Source: Dermabacter vaginalis (lineage in GTDB: Bacteria > Actinomycetota > Actinomycetes > Actinomycetales > Dermabacteraceae). Taken from it: a DNA stretch of 64,000 nt. The stretch spans positions 62,001-126,000 of the forward strand of contig NZ_CP012117.1 of NCBI RefSeq assembly GCF_001678905.1. Direction: 5' to 3'. Shown here piece after piece: positions 55,901-63,803 of this stretch. The position numbers and the translations under genes are program-made. The stretch's first letter is position 1; each line of letters opens with the position of its first letter. The notes beneath the pieces were generated by a model. It made no database searches. It saw only the letters and a list, made by a program, of their open reading frames with translations, and was not told the DNA's origin.

Positions 55901-56040
55901 GAGTGCACTCCCTTGCAAAAGTGTTGTGAGGAGTGTGAACCACGGCGTCAGAGCGCGTGCGGTTCCCACGCTTCCCCTTGTGCTGTCCGGGACACACGTC
56001 CCGTTATCTGACCGTTATAGAAAAACACAACCGTCACGGG

Positions 56041-56457
56041 ATCTGTTCGGAGTCTTTCTAAAGTTTCCGTTATGTTTCCGTGATGTTCACGCAAGTGGCC
56101 GTTGTCAGCGAATGTGTGCACAATGGCATTCGTATATTACTGCCACCACGCTCAGCAGGGGGTTTGAACTGCGTGTACACCTATGACGACCAGCTTCTCG
56201 ATGCCGTTAAAGTGCGCCGCAAACGGCTCGCACAGGCGCTCTTGCATAGGTCGCCTCGTTGTGTGACCGCTGACAGAGGGACACGAAAAGGTTTGACTCA
56301 ATTGTTGACTGCCGTAGTTTTGCGAACGGCGGCTGCGCATAATGGGGATGCGGATTCCTTAAAGCGCGCGCGGCCCAGTTCGAGCATCGCGATCGAATCG
56401 CGAAGTGCCCTACGGGGCCGCGAGAGAACGAAGGAGAGATTCTCTTGCACTGCTTAT
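56041..56457. other. Gene-free gap between cassette A promoter and cassette B effector
   Basis: Apart from the conserved element at 56063-56090 I see no gene. Open frames here have no family resemblance and no ribosome binding site; the longest plus-strand one runs antisense into the effector's 3' end. It is notable that no immunity-like gene follows the cassette B effector. Confidence 0.55.
56063..56090 (+). promoter_or_regulatory. Conserved upstream element, cassette A
   Basis: Three units starting GTTTCC, GTTTCC and GTTCAC are spaced exactly 11 bases apart (56063, 56074, 56085). The last two overlap a CGTGA-TGT-TCACG palindrome. The GTTTCCGTGATGTT core begins 174 bases before the WXG100 start, beyond the end of the identical repeat. 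Similar elements occur at the same distance in cassettes B and C. Eleven-base phased direct repeats are typical of OmpR/PhoB-type response-regulator sites. Confidence 0.45.
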
Positions 56458-58305
56458 TTAGTTGTCGGCATTAGCCCTGGGTGCTGTTAGATCGCTTGAG
56501 TTGAGGTCGCCCGAGAAGTTCTGAACGTGCAGGCACTCAGCGCGATCCGGTATCGAAGAAAGGGCCTGATCAATCATGTGTGAGGCTTGTTCGGGTGATG
56601 TGTGACCGGCATTGTCGAAAACCTCTTGGATCAAAGCAGCGTCGATTCCGGTTGCTGATGATAGATCCTGAACGGCCTGGTCCTTGAGCGTGAAGAACTC
56701 GCGACGGAGAGCGTTGCCAAGGGGCAACGGAGCCCCGGACTTCCGGGAGAGAGAAGGTGCCGGTGCGTCTGGCGCGGAGGCTGGTACAGGCGCCGGGACT
56801 GGGTGTGGAGCCGGTGAAGGGGCTGGAGCTGGGTGTGGGCTCGGTGCGGGATCATCAAACACTGGTGCCGGGCCCGGTGCCGGTTTTGGAGCGGGTGCTG
56901 GAACCGGAGCTAGCACTGGTGCATCGTCGACGGGTGTCGGTGCTGGTGCAGGAATTGGCTGCGGAGCCGGTGCTGCTTGTGGGCCGGGCGACGGCTGCGG
57001 GCTTAGCGACGGAGGTGCCGGTTCTACATGAGGTGTTGGAACCGGGGCGTGCTGAGGGCTTGGTGCGGGTGCTGGTGTAGGCACGGGTGAATGCGGTGTA
57101 GGGGCGGGTTGAGGTGCCGATGGGGCAGGCGAGGAAGCGGTCCCTCTACCAGCTGCATCTTCGGAGAAATGTTCTTTGAGGGAACCATAAATGCCGTGGT
57201 TAAATGCTTCGCGTGGGACGTCTTTGAAAGGTTTGGCAGAAGCGTCCTTGAGGCCTTGCTTGATGCTCTTGGAACCGACGCCTTTGAATTCTTTAGCGGT
57301 AACACCTGTTGCCTTCAGCTCCACGCTCGCGCCGCCTAGGAAAATTGTCGGGACGAGCTTCCCGATTTCTTTGGCTGGGTCGTGTGCGACGGAAACGGCA
57401 CCGCCTCCTACCCAGGCTATACCGTGCGTTGCGATCGATGGCATCGCGCCATACAAAGCTAGATCCCTGGCGTTTTGATGAAACCATCGTGCTCCCCCCA
57501 AGTAGGTATTGTCGTCGGAGTTCTTGCGCAAAAAGTTTCCAAATATAGCAATTGCGCCGAATTGGCTGGGTGCTAAATGTCCGAGAGCCTGAAGTTTGTT
57601 GTCCATAAAATAGGACCAAAGATTGTCGCGATGCTTCCAGACGTTGACGGCGTTGACTTTCAAGGTAAGGAGCATGATCTTTGGAAGGTCAATAGCGCCT
57701 TCGAGGGCGCCCATCACCAACGAGCCATTCAAGAAGTTAGACAAGGCTGTTTCGCCCGTATGCTTTCCAAAAGTCCCAACAAGAAGCTGTTGGGAAAGTG
57801 AAGCATCCGCCTGTTGAACACGCCTCTTGAAGTCCGCGATCGCTGCGGCAACCTCGTCCTCCCGTGATCGCGCTTCTTCCATAGCTTTCGCGCGCTCCGG
57901 GTTCTCCTCCCGTCGGGTCTCACCGGGATTGCTCGGATCGGGTTCCTCTACATATTCGTCCATCGCCTTCGCGTCAGCGTAAAGCTGTTCCACTTCGGCA
58001 ATGTCGGATTCGAGCTTCTTCTTCTCTTTCTCAAACTCGCTGAGCTTCTGCGAGTAGTCCTCGAGGTGACCCTGGAGTTCCTTGGTCTTCGATGCAAGAT
58101 TCTGTGAGACCTCTGATGGAGTTCGGAAAACTCGTTGGACGTCCGTACTTTCGGGTGCCTTATACGAACTTGCTATAGAGGTCCAAGAGGCGTCAGCCTC
58201 GCTGATGATGGTATTGGTGCCCTCCCCCAATGCACCGAAATTTTCGGCAAGGGCTGACACGCGGGTTGGATCGTCCAATTCTGGTAGGTCAGCGGCAGAA
58301 ATCAT
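56458..58305 (-). CDS. Cassette B T7SS effector-like protein with Pro/Ala linker
   Basis: A 615-residue protein homologous along its length to the cassette C product. Residues 1-~100 are the shared delivery domain (LPELDDPTRV, YKAPESTDVQ), then a charged coiled coil (~75-170). A hydrophobic middle (~175-345) includes PSIATHGIAWVGGGAVSVAHDP. A Pro/Ala/Ser/Val linker (~385-515) follows, and then a C-terminal domain of ~80 residues (FFTLKDQAVQDLSSATGIDAA onward) shared with cassette C. No known toxin domain is visible and no immunity gene follows. It starts just after a disrupted adaptor gene. Function is unknown. Confidence 0.75.
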   Translation of the reverse strand: MISAADLPELDDPTRVSALAENFGALGEGTNTIISEADASWTSIASSYKAPESTDVQRVFRTPSEVSQNLASKTKELQGHLEDYSQKLSEFEKEKKKLESDIAEVEQLYADAKAMDEYVEEPDPSNPGETRREENPERAKAMEEARSREDEVAAAIADFKRRVQQADASLSQQLLVGTFGKHTGETALSNFLNGSLVMGALEGAIDLPKIMLLTLKVNAVNVWKHRDNLWSYFMDNKLQALGHLAPSQFGAIAIFGNFLRKNSDDNTYLGGARWFHQNARDLALYGAMPSIATHGIAWVGGGAVSVAHDPAKEIGKLVPTIFLGGASVELKATGVTAKEFKGVGSKSIKQGLKDASAKPFKDVPREAFNHGIYGSLKEHFSEDAAGRGTASSPAPSAPQPAPTPHSPVPTPAPAPSPQHAPVPTPHVEPAPPSLSPQPSPGPQAAPAPQPIPAPAPTPVDDAPVLAPVPAPAPKPAPGPAPVFDDPAPSPHPAPAPSPAPHPVPAPVPASAPDAPAPSLSRKSGAPLPLGNALRREFFTLKDQAVQDLSSATGIDAALIQEVFDNAGHTSPEQASHMIDQALSSIPDRAECLHVQNFSGDLNSSDLTAPRANADN

Positions 58306-58306
58306 T

Positions 58307-58807
58307 TCAGTCTCCCAAGGGGGTCGTCATTGGGTCAAGGTCAGGAACATTTTTGGTAACGATGCCTTTCCCGGTTGGGTTATCAGGCGTGCAGAGGCTA
58401 CCTTGCTGTCGTTTAGCCGCATCGAGCCGAGCAATCTCGTCGGCCGAGTGAACAACATTGGGGTTTCGGTTCCCGGACCCGGGCGCGTCAGGCGTGTGAA
58501 TTGAAGCTTCACCGGCACTGTTGAATTCAGCGATGAGTCCATCGCCATAGACGTACTTGTCGACAGCTTCCTTAACGGATTCAACGTTCTTGCGCGAAAG
58601 TCCCTGGCAATACTCAATGTCGTGCAGAATGAAAAATTCGAGACACTTCTGAGCGGCGGTCGAACTTAGAGGGCTGTGCTGGAGGGTGCTGCTGGCGTCC
58701 CCCAAGCTGTCGTTGGCGAGGTCGACCATGGCGTTGAGACCATCAAGTTACGAGTGAGCTTCAAGAGATTTTGCCCAAACTTCGTCGGGATTGATGTCGA
58801 ATTGCAA
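58307..58807 (-). pseudogene. Cassette B T7SS adaptor with in-frame stop codon
   Basis: Translating from the TTG at 58807, which has AAAGGA upstream, gives QFDINPDEVWAKSLEAHS, then TAA (58748-58750), then LDGLNAMVDLANDSLGD and, in the same frame, LQHSP, CLEFF and the family's Y-x-x-GD. The segment before the stop aligns with the N-termini of the sister adaptors, so a single in-frame nonsense codon interrupts an otherwise intact 166-residue gene. Restart at the ATG 58729 would give a 140-residue protein lacking the first helix. The product may be lost or shortened. Confidence 0.75.
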
Positions 58808-58930
58808 TGTTCGTTCCTTTGATGCACGAATTCGCCCATGTGCTTGGAGGCGTCGGCTGGCTGTATGGCTGGTGTTGTTTTGAGACAGAGGCTTGGCGCT
58901 GGGGCTTGCCCTGTATTAGGGAGGGGGTGG

Positions 58931-58960
58931 GGCCCGGCCGCCTGTGTTGGTGGCCGGGCC
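58931..58960 (-). terminator. Conserved hairpin between WXG100 pair and adaptor, copy B
   Basis: The same GGCCCGGCC/GGCCGGGCC stem as in copies A and C lies 19 bases after the WXG100 stop codon and is not followed by a T run. In this cassette the adaptor starts about 120 bases further on. Confidence 0.55.
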
Positions 58961-58978
58961 GTTTGTGTGGTGTGGGTG

Positions 58979-59287
58979 TTAGCCGATGTTGGCGACGGCG
59001 CTGGCGGCGCGTTGTTGGGCGCTGGTGGCGGTTTCGTCGTTTTTGCTCATGGTGGTTTTGACGAGGTCGATGATGCCGCGGACCTCGTTGGAGGCGCGGT
59101 GCCAGCGCTGTTCGACGTGGCGGTATTCTTCGGAGACGCCGTCGGCCTGGAAGTCGCTCATGGCGGCGTTGACCTGCTGGTCGCGCATGGAGATGAGGCC
59201 TTCGAGGCGGCCGATGATGCCGGCGAGGTCGCCCTGGACGGACTGGGAAACGCCGGTGTCGAACGAGATGCGGTCGGTGGTGGGCAT
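58979..59287 (-). CDS. WXG100/ESAT-6-like protein, copy B second gene
   Basis: This 102-residue protein is identical to the product of 55208-55516, with the DFQADG turn and C-terminal SAQQRAASAVANIG. It should form the second half of an EsxB/EsxA-like dimer. Exact identity of the whole gene with copy A implies recent duplication or ongoing gene conversion. Confidence 0.85.
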   Translation of the reverse strand: MPTTDRISFDTGVSQSVQGDLAGIIGRLEGLISMRDQQVNAAMSDFQADGVSEEYRHVEQRWHRASNEVRGIIDLVKTTMSKNDETATSAQQRAASAVANIG

Positions 59288-59335
59288 GAGGTGTCCTCTC
59301 TAAAGCGTGTGTGGTGGCTTTTGTGGTGTGTGGGT

Positions 59336-59671
59336 TCAGCTCTGGCCGGAGAAGCGTGCGCCGTCGAAGTTGGCCGAGCCCTGTGCGGAGGTGGCGTTGT
59401 CCATCGACTCCTGGTCGCCGGTCTGGAAGGCGGTGTCCATGCCGCCCTGGCCTTCGAGGATGCGGCCGAGGGAGACGTTGAGGTCGTGGCTGATTTCGTC
59501 GGTGCGGGCCTTGAACTGGTCGAAGGCGGCGCGGCCGGCGCCGTTGAACTTGCCTTCGAGGGGCTCCACCGAGGCAACGAGCTGCTTGACGAGCGAGCCG
59601 AGGTCGTCGTTAGCGCCGGAGGTGTTGGTGGTGAGGGTGGAGAGGGTCTGGTTGCCCATATCGAACTTCAT
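59336..59671 (-). CDS. WXG100/ESAT-6-like protein, copy B first gene
   Basis: This 111-residue protein is identical to those at 55565-55900 and 63307-63642. The ATG at 59671 has GGGAG upstream. It lies 48 bases before its partner gene. It is expected to be secreted together with the partner and possibly with the cassette B effector. Confidence 0.85.
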   Translation of the reverse strand: MKFDMGNQTLSTLTTNTSGANDDLGSLVKQLVASVEPLEGKFNGAGRAAFDQFKARTDEISHDLNVSLGRILEGQGGMDTAFQTGDQESMDNATSAQGSANFDGARFSGQS

Positions 59672-59784
59672 GAGTGCACTCCCTTGCAAAAGTGTTGTGA
59701 GGAGTGTGAACCACGGCGTCAGAGCGCGTGCGGTTCCCACGCTTCCCCTTGTGCTGTCCGGGACACACGTCCCGTTATCTGACC

Positions 59785-60161
59785 ATTACAGACAACCACG
59801 AGCGCCTCGTTATCGCACCGTGATCTTCCAAATGTTTCCTTGCTGTTTCCGCGATGTTAATTTGTCCCGTGAGGATCGGTCCTCGAACGAGTTGCTCGAA
59901 GCGGCTGCGGGTGCTCGGTGACTGGTAATGGTCCTGAAACGTAAGTGGGCGCGCAGATTTTTGGCGTGAGGAGTACATGTAGGTCACTTCTACATGCCCA
60001 GTGCCGGGTGACGATTAAAATTGCTGTTTCGCATCTGCACGTGCAGAGGTCGCGGTTGCAGGGTGAATTGGATTGCGGTCCCGCACTGGCTAAATACGAC
60101 TCAGTCGCTAGCCTGCACGGGACCGCATTAATTGGCCTCGGTCTTGACAGCCGGTGGGGTT
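59785..60161. other. Gene-free gap between cassette B promoter and cassette C effector
   Basis: Apart from the upstream element I find no supported gene. A 70-codon minus-strand open frame at 59775-59987 overlaps the promoter and resembles nothing. As in cassette B, no immunity-like gene follows the effector. Confidence 0.55.
59834..59861 (+). promoter_or_regulatory. Conserved upstream element, cassette B
   Basis: GTTTCC (59834), GTTTCC (59845) and GTTAAT (59856) occur at 11-base spacing, and the core GTTTCCGCGATGTT begins 174 bases before the WXG100 start. The surrounding DNA is unlike cassettes A and C, so conservation of the element suggests function. Confidence 0.45.
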
Positions 60162-62078
60162 TTAGTTCCCCGTATTGGTGAGAAGTTGATCTAGATCGGC
60201 CGCGCTGTAGTTCCCGTTGAGTCCTTCAGCGCGAAGGATGCTCGCCAGTTCGGGGTGAGCCTCGGTGGCTTGATAGAGCATCTGATCAGCCTGAGCGGCC
60301 GACACGTTCCCTCCGTTGTCGAAAGCTTCCTGAATCGAGTCTGCATCTATCCCTGACGCCGAGGACAAATCGTCGATGACCTGATTCTTGAAGTCAAAGA
60401 ACTTGTGAGACAAGCCGTCGCCCGATGGTGTGGGCGGTGCTGGCGCCAAGGTAGGTGCCGGAGCGGGATCTTCCAGAACTGGTGCGGGAGGCTCGGCGAC
60501 GGGCACCGGTGCGGGGGCGTCCGCAACTGGTGCGGGTGCAGGATCTTCCACAATTGGTGCTGGGGCCGGTGTTGGCGCGTTGACAACGGGTGCCGGTGCG
60601 GGTGCGGGAGCGTTGACGACGGGTGCCGGTGCGGGATTGTCCGCAACTGGTGCGGGTGCGGGATCTTCCACAATTGGTGCTGGGGCCGGTGTTGGCGCGT
60701 TGACAACGGGTGCCGGTGCGGGAGTGTTGACAACGGGTGCCGGTGCGGGAGCGTCCACAACTGGTGCGGGGGCCGGTTCCGGTGCCGGTTCTGGTGTGGG
60801 TTCCGGTGCCGGTTCTGGTGTGGGTTCCGGTGCCGGTTCCGATCCGCCATTGCTGTGTGAGGGAGGAGCGGGAGGAGTTGGTAGGGCACCGGTAGGAGCC
60901 GAGTCCTCATGCGGCGGCTCCGGGCCCTCCGGAGCGGGAGCCATAGGTTCAAGGTCAGGCAGGTCCTCGGGGCCTATTTCTGAGTCGTAAGCTTCGCCTA
61001 GTGACCCAGTTACGCCATTATTAAAGGCCTCTTGGGCCGGATCTCCGGTGACCTTTTTCTTGAGATCCTTCTTAATCTTGTCTTCAGACTTGTCTGCGAG
61101 GACCTTGAAGCCTCCTTTCGCGACATCGCCGGTTACCTTGACGCCAAGACTTCCACCGCTAGTGAAGAGAACTGGGGAAAGTGAGCCAGCCTCAGTGGCA
61201 GGCTGATGAGCAATAGTAACGACACCGCCTCCCATCCACGCTAGGCCGTGGGACACGAATGAGGGCGTAATGTCGTGCTCGAGGTCGAATACGGTCTCAC
61301 TGGCCCACTGTAGGGCCGGTTCTGCATTCTCTTTTGTAAAAAGACTCCGCACTTTCTTTCCGGAGTCAACTGGATGGAGGAAAAAGTTGGCGATGTCCTC
61401 TTTATGGTCCCACACGGTCTTGGTGGAAATCTTGACCGTTCCTAGGACCAGTTTGAGGGTCCCGGCTAGCGCCCCGACCGCTCCTCGCAAGGCTCCCAAG
61501 GATTCGAAGTCCGAAACCATCTGGCTGAGCGTATGCAGGCCGAAAGTCCCGGTAGCAAATTTCCGGGCGAGAGCGCGGTCGGCCCTATTTACTTCGCGTT
61601 TAAATGCGGCTACCTCACGCTCGACATTCTCGATCCGTATCTGTGCGGCTAACACTGCAGGAGGTTTCTCGGGATTTGGGACCATACGTGTTCCGCTAGG
61701 ACTGTCAGGATCGGATTCCTCAATTTCGTCCTCCATAGCTTCAGCTGCATCGAGTTCGTCATTAGCGTCGTCAATCTCGCGTTCAAGTTCCTCCTTTCGG
61801 GTCTCAAAATCCCGCAACTGGCCTGCATATTCGACCAAGTTGTCCTTGAATTCGGAAGTTTTTGTAGCGAGGTTTTCGGCGATAGCTTTTGGTGTCTGGA
61901 AAGAGGAGTGTACTTTCCAGTCTTCGGGCGAATAGTAGCCACGGATAACTCCGGTCCACGCCGCTGAAGAGTCTGCAACGACGGTCTTGGTTCTTTCGCC
62001 AATCGATAAGAAGCAGTCTCCTAGTTCTTCTACCGTGGCAGGATCGTCGAGTTCGGGGAGATCGGAAGTGGAAACCAT
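60162..62078 (-). CDS. Cassette C T7SS effector-like protein with Pro/Ala repeat linker
   Basis: A 638-residue protein with the shared delivery domain (residues 1-~100: LPELDDPATV, YYSPEDWKVH) and a charged coiled coil (~70-175). A hydrophobic middle (~190-350) includes PSFVSHGLAWMGGGVVTIAHQP. A long linker of PAPAPV-type repeats (~400-545) contains a 40-residue unit present about twice. The C-terminal domain (~550-638: FFDFKNQVIDDLSSASGIDAD onward) is shared with cassette B. No catalytic motif is visible and no immunity gene follows. It begins one base after its adaptor's stop. Confidence 0.75.
   Translation of the reverse strand: MVSTSDLPELDDPATVEELGDCFLSIGERTKTVVADSSAAWTGVIRGYYSPEDWKVHSSFQTPKAIAENLATKTSEFKDNLVEYAGQLRDFETRKEELEREIDDANDELDAAEAMEDEIEESDPDSPSGTRMVPNPEKPPAVLAAQIRIENVEREVAAFKREVNRADRALARKFATGTFGLHTLSQMVSDFESLGALRGAVGALAGTLKLVLGTVKISTKTVWDHKEDIANFFLHPVDSGKKVRSLFTKENAEPALQWASETVFDLEHDITPSFVSHGLAWMGGGVVTIAHQPATEAGSLSPVLFTSGGSLGVKVTGDVAKGGFKVLADKSEDKIKKDLKKKVTGDPAQEAFNNGVTGSLGEAYDSEIGPEDLPDLEPMAPAPEGPEPPHEDSAPTGALPTPPAPPSHSNGGSEPAPEPTPEPAPEPTPEPAPEPAPAPVVDAPAPAPVVNTPAPAPVVNAPTPAPAPIVEDPAPAPVADNPAPAPVVNAPAPAPAPVVNAPTPAPAPIVEDPAPAPVADAPAPVPVAEPPAPVLEDPAPAPTLAPAPPTPSGDGLSHKFFDFKNQVIDDLSSASGIDADSIQEAFDNGGNVSAAQADQMLYQATEAHPELASILRAEGLNGNYSAADLDQLLTNTGN
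60520..60740 (-). repeat. 120-base repeat in the Pro/Ala linker of the cassette C effector
   Basis: Blocks beginning near 60530 and 60650 are almost identical; for example, ACAATTGGTGCTGGGG starts at 60550 and again at 60670. The period is 120 bases, or 40 codons, so the reading frame is kept. Such repeats can change copy number by slippage or recombination and alter linker length. Confidence 0.8.
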
Positions 62079-62079
62079 G

Positions 62080-62655
62080 TTACTCTCCAGAAGTTTGTGG
62101 TGAAGTCGATTTGAAGTTGGGAGATGTCTGGTACTTGAAGGGTCCTGCATCTTCGGGTGTGCAAACAGGAGGGTGGCTAGGATCCTCTGTCTGCAGCGAC
62201 TGGTTGAATGCGCCGGGAAGTGTTTCGGATGTCAATAGCGGTACATCGTTACTAAACTCGTAGGGTTTCGAAACATCGATAGGGCCTTCGATGTAGGGGA
62301 TGCCTTGTGTTCCAGACGTGTTCACACCCGGCATGTCCGGGATGTTCAACGAATTCATGGCCTGTGACGAGTTCTCGCTCATCTGCTGATCGCCATCAGC
62401 GTAGTGGCCGACGGCTTCACGCGTAGCTTCCATGTTGATGCTTGCGCGATTGTAGCAATGGTCGACCTCGTTGAGGACAAAAAATTGAAGACAGCGCTCT
62501 ACCATGATCGCACTAAAGGGGCTATGACTGAGCGCGCTTGCTGCAGCTTGGGTGGTTTCTTCAGTGAAACTCTTAACGTGCTCCATCTCGCTCATTTGCC
62601 ACTCGGCATATTCAATGGAAGAGTCAACTTCACTAAATAGGATATTTAACTTCAT
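62080..62655 (-). CDS. Cassette C T7SS adaptor, extended form
   Basis: A 191-residue protein. The first ~120 residues belong to the adaptor family (ALSHSP near residue 42, HYADGDQQM near 86 and IPDMPGV near 109). A C-terminal extension of ~75 residues, rich in Pro, Ser and Thr, is absent from the short forms at 8665 and 54772. The start is less certain because the family's usual FDID beginning is replaced by LNILFSEVD. It ends one base before the effector start. It probably chaperones that effector. Confidence 0.7.
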   Translation of the reverse strand: MKLNILFSEVDSSIEYAEWQMSEMEHVKSFTEETTQAAASALSHSPFSAIMVERCLQFFVLNEVDHCYNRASINMEATREAVGHYADGDQQMSENSSQAMNSLNIPDMPGVNTSGTQGIPYIEGPIDVSKPYEFSNDVPLLTSETLPGAFNQSLQTEDPSHPPVCTPEDAGPFKYQTSPNFKSTSPQTSGE

Positions 62656-62901
62656 GATTATTTACCTCTATTGAGCAGGCGCTCTCTAGATCTAACGGCG
62701 TGCTTCTTCCTCTGCAGTACCGGGCTTCTTTTGATGGCGCCATTGAATGGTGCAGGACATGAATAGTGACCGCCGATTTTCCAGCTGATTGCAAAGGGTT
62801 TAGTGGAGGTGCCGGGGCTGGCGTCGGCTGGCTGTATGGCTGGTGTTGTTTTGAGACAGAGGCTTGGCGCTGGGGCTTGCCCTGTATTAGGGAGGGGGTG
62901 G

Positions 62902-62931
62902 GGCCCGGCCGCCTGTGTTGGTGGCCGGGCC
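62902..62931 (-). terminator. Conserved hairpin between WXG100 pair and adaptor, copy C
   Basis: The same GGCCCGGCC/GGCCGGGCC stem with a 12-base loop lies 18 bases after the WXG100 stop codon. The adaptor gene starts nearly 250 bases further on, so this gap is longer than in copies A and B. Confidence 0.55.
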
Positions 62932-62949
62932 GTTTGTGTGGTGTGGGTG

Positions 62950-63258
62950 TTAGCCGATGTTGGCGACGGCGTTGGCGGCGCGTTGTTGGGCGCTGGTGGC
63001 GGTTTCGTCGTTTTTGCTCATGGTGGTTTTGACGAGGTCGATGATGCCGCGGACCTCGTTGGAGGCGCGGTGCCAGCGCTGTTCGACGTGGCGGTATTCT
63101 TCGGAGACGCCGTCGGCCTGGAAGTCGCTCATGGCGGCGTTGACCTGCTGGTCGCGCATGGAGATGAGGCCTTCGAGGCGGCCGATGATGCCGGCGAGGT
63201 CGCCCTGGACGGACTGGGAAACGCCGGTGTCGAACGAGATGCGGTCGGTGGTGGGCAT
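62950..63258 (-). CDS. WXG100/ESAT-6-like protein, copy C second gene
   Basis: This 102-residue protein is identical to copies A and B except for one Ser-to-Asn change near the C-terminus (RAANAVANIG), caused by a single C-to-T difference on the plus strand. It has the same DFQADG turn and should dimerise with the upstream gene's product. Confidence 0.85.
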   Translation of the reverse strand: MPTTDRISFDTGVSQSVQGDLAGIIGRLEGLISMRDQQVNAAMSDFQADGVSEEYRHVEQRWHRASNEVRGIIDLVKTTMSKNDETATSAQQRAANAVANIG

Positions 63259-63306
63259 GAGGTGTCCTCTCTAAAGCGTGTGTGGTGGCTTTTGTGGTGT
63301 GTGGGT

Positions 63307-63642
63307 TCAGCTCTGGCCGGAGAAGCGTGCGCCGTCGAAGTTGGCCGAGCCCTGTGCGGAGGTGGCGTTGTCCATCGACTCCTGGTCGCCGGTCTGGAAG
63401 GCGGTGTCCATGCCGCCCTGGCCTTCGAGGATGCGGCCGAGGGAGACGTTGAGGTCGTGGCTGATTTCGTCGGTGCGGGCCTTGAACTGGTCGAAGGCGG
63501 CGCGGCCGGCGCCGTTGAACTTGCCTTCGAGGGGCTCCACCGAGGCAACGAGCTGCTTGACGAGCGAGCCGAGGTCGTCGTTAGCGCCGGAGGTGTTGGT
63601 GGTGAGGGTGGAGAGGGTCTGGTTGCCCATATCGAACTTCAT
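63307..63642 (-). CDS. WXG100/ESAT-6-like protein, copy C first gene
   Basis: This 111-residue protein is identical to the first genes of copies A and B. The ATG at 63642 has GGGAG upstream. It opens cassette C, which continues with its partner, the extended adaptor and the Pro/Ala-linker effector. Confidence 0.85.
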   Translation of the reverse strand: MKFDMGNQTLSTLTTNTSGANDDLGSLVKQLVASVEPLEGKFNGAGRAAFDQFKARTDEISHDLNVSLGRILEGQGGMDTAFQTGDQESMDNATSAQGSANFDGARFSGQS

Positions 63643-63803
63643 GAGTGCACTCCCTTGCAAAAGTGTTGTGAGGAGTGTGAACCACGGCGTCAGAGCGCGT
63701 GCGGTTCCCACGCTTCCCCTTGTGCTGTCCGGGACACACGTCCCGTTATCTGACCGTTATAGAAAAACACAACCGTCACGGGCGGGCACCGAAATACACA
63801 AAC

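Larger units (their letters stand above)
55158..56040 (-). repeat. ESX module repeat, copy A
   Basis: This 883-base stretch is near-identical to 62900-63782 (copy C), and its core is also shared with copy B. It contains the two WXG100-like genes, their promoter region and the downstream hairpin. Copies A and C also share about 25 bases at the promoter side that differ in copy B. Identity that extends through non-coding DNA indicates recent duplication or gene conversion. Confidence 0.95.
58849..59784 (-). repeat. ESX module repeat, copy B
   Basis: This 936-base stretch matches 62820-63755 (copy C) essentially base for base. On the adaptor side it extends about 80 bases further than the part shared with copy A. 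It contains the WXG100 pair, the hairpin and a proximal promoter. At the promoter side the sequence diverges from copies A and C just after GTTATCTGACC. Confidence 0.95.
62820..63782 (-). repeat. ESX module repeat, copy C
   Basis: This copy matches copy B over 62820-63755 and copy A over 62900-63782. It is therefore the only one that shares both outer flanks with a sister copy. It contains the WXG100 pair, the hairpin and the proximal promoter. Confidence 0.95.

Noticed and set aside
56080..56490. 136-codon plus-strand open frame between cassettes A and B
   Set aside because: It has no recognisable protein content, runs antisense into the effector 3' end and lacks a convincing ribosome binding site.
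58838..59782. Long plus-strand open frames opposite the WXG100 genes in all three copies
   Set aside because: They are complements of the WXG100 genes kept open by high GC; they are Val/Gly/Ala-rich and look like no protein family.
59775..59987. 70-codon minus-strand open frame as a possible immunity gene after cassette C
   Set aside because: It overlaps the repeat edge and promoter of the cassette B WXG100 genes, has no family resemblance, and has no equivalent in the other cassettes.
60430..60990. Possible CRISPR-like or satellite repeat because of repeated GGTGCGGGTGC units
   Set aside because: The repeats are codon-level PAPAPV repeats inside the cassette C effector, without spacers of constant size.
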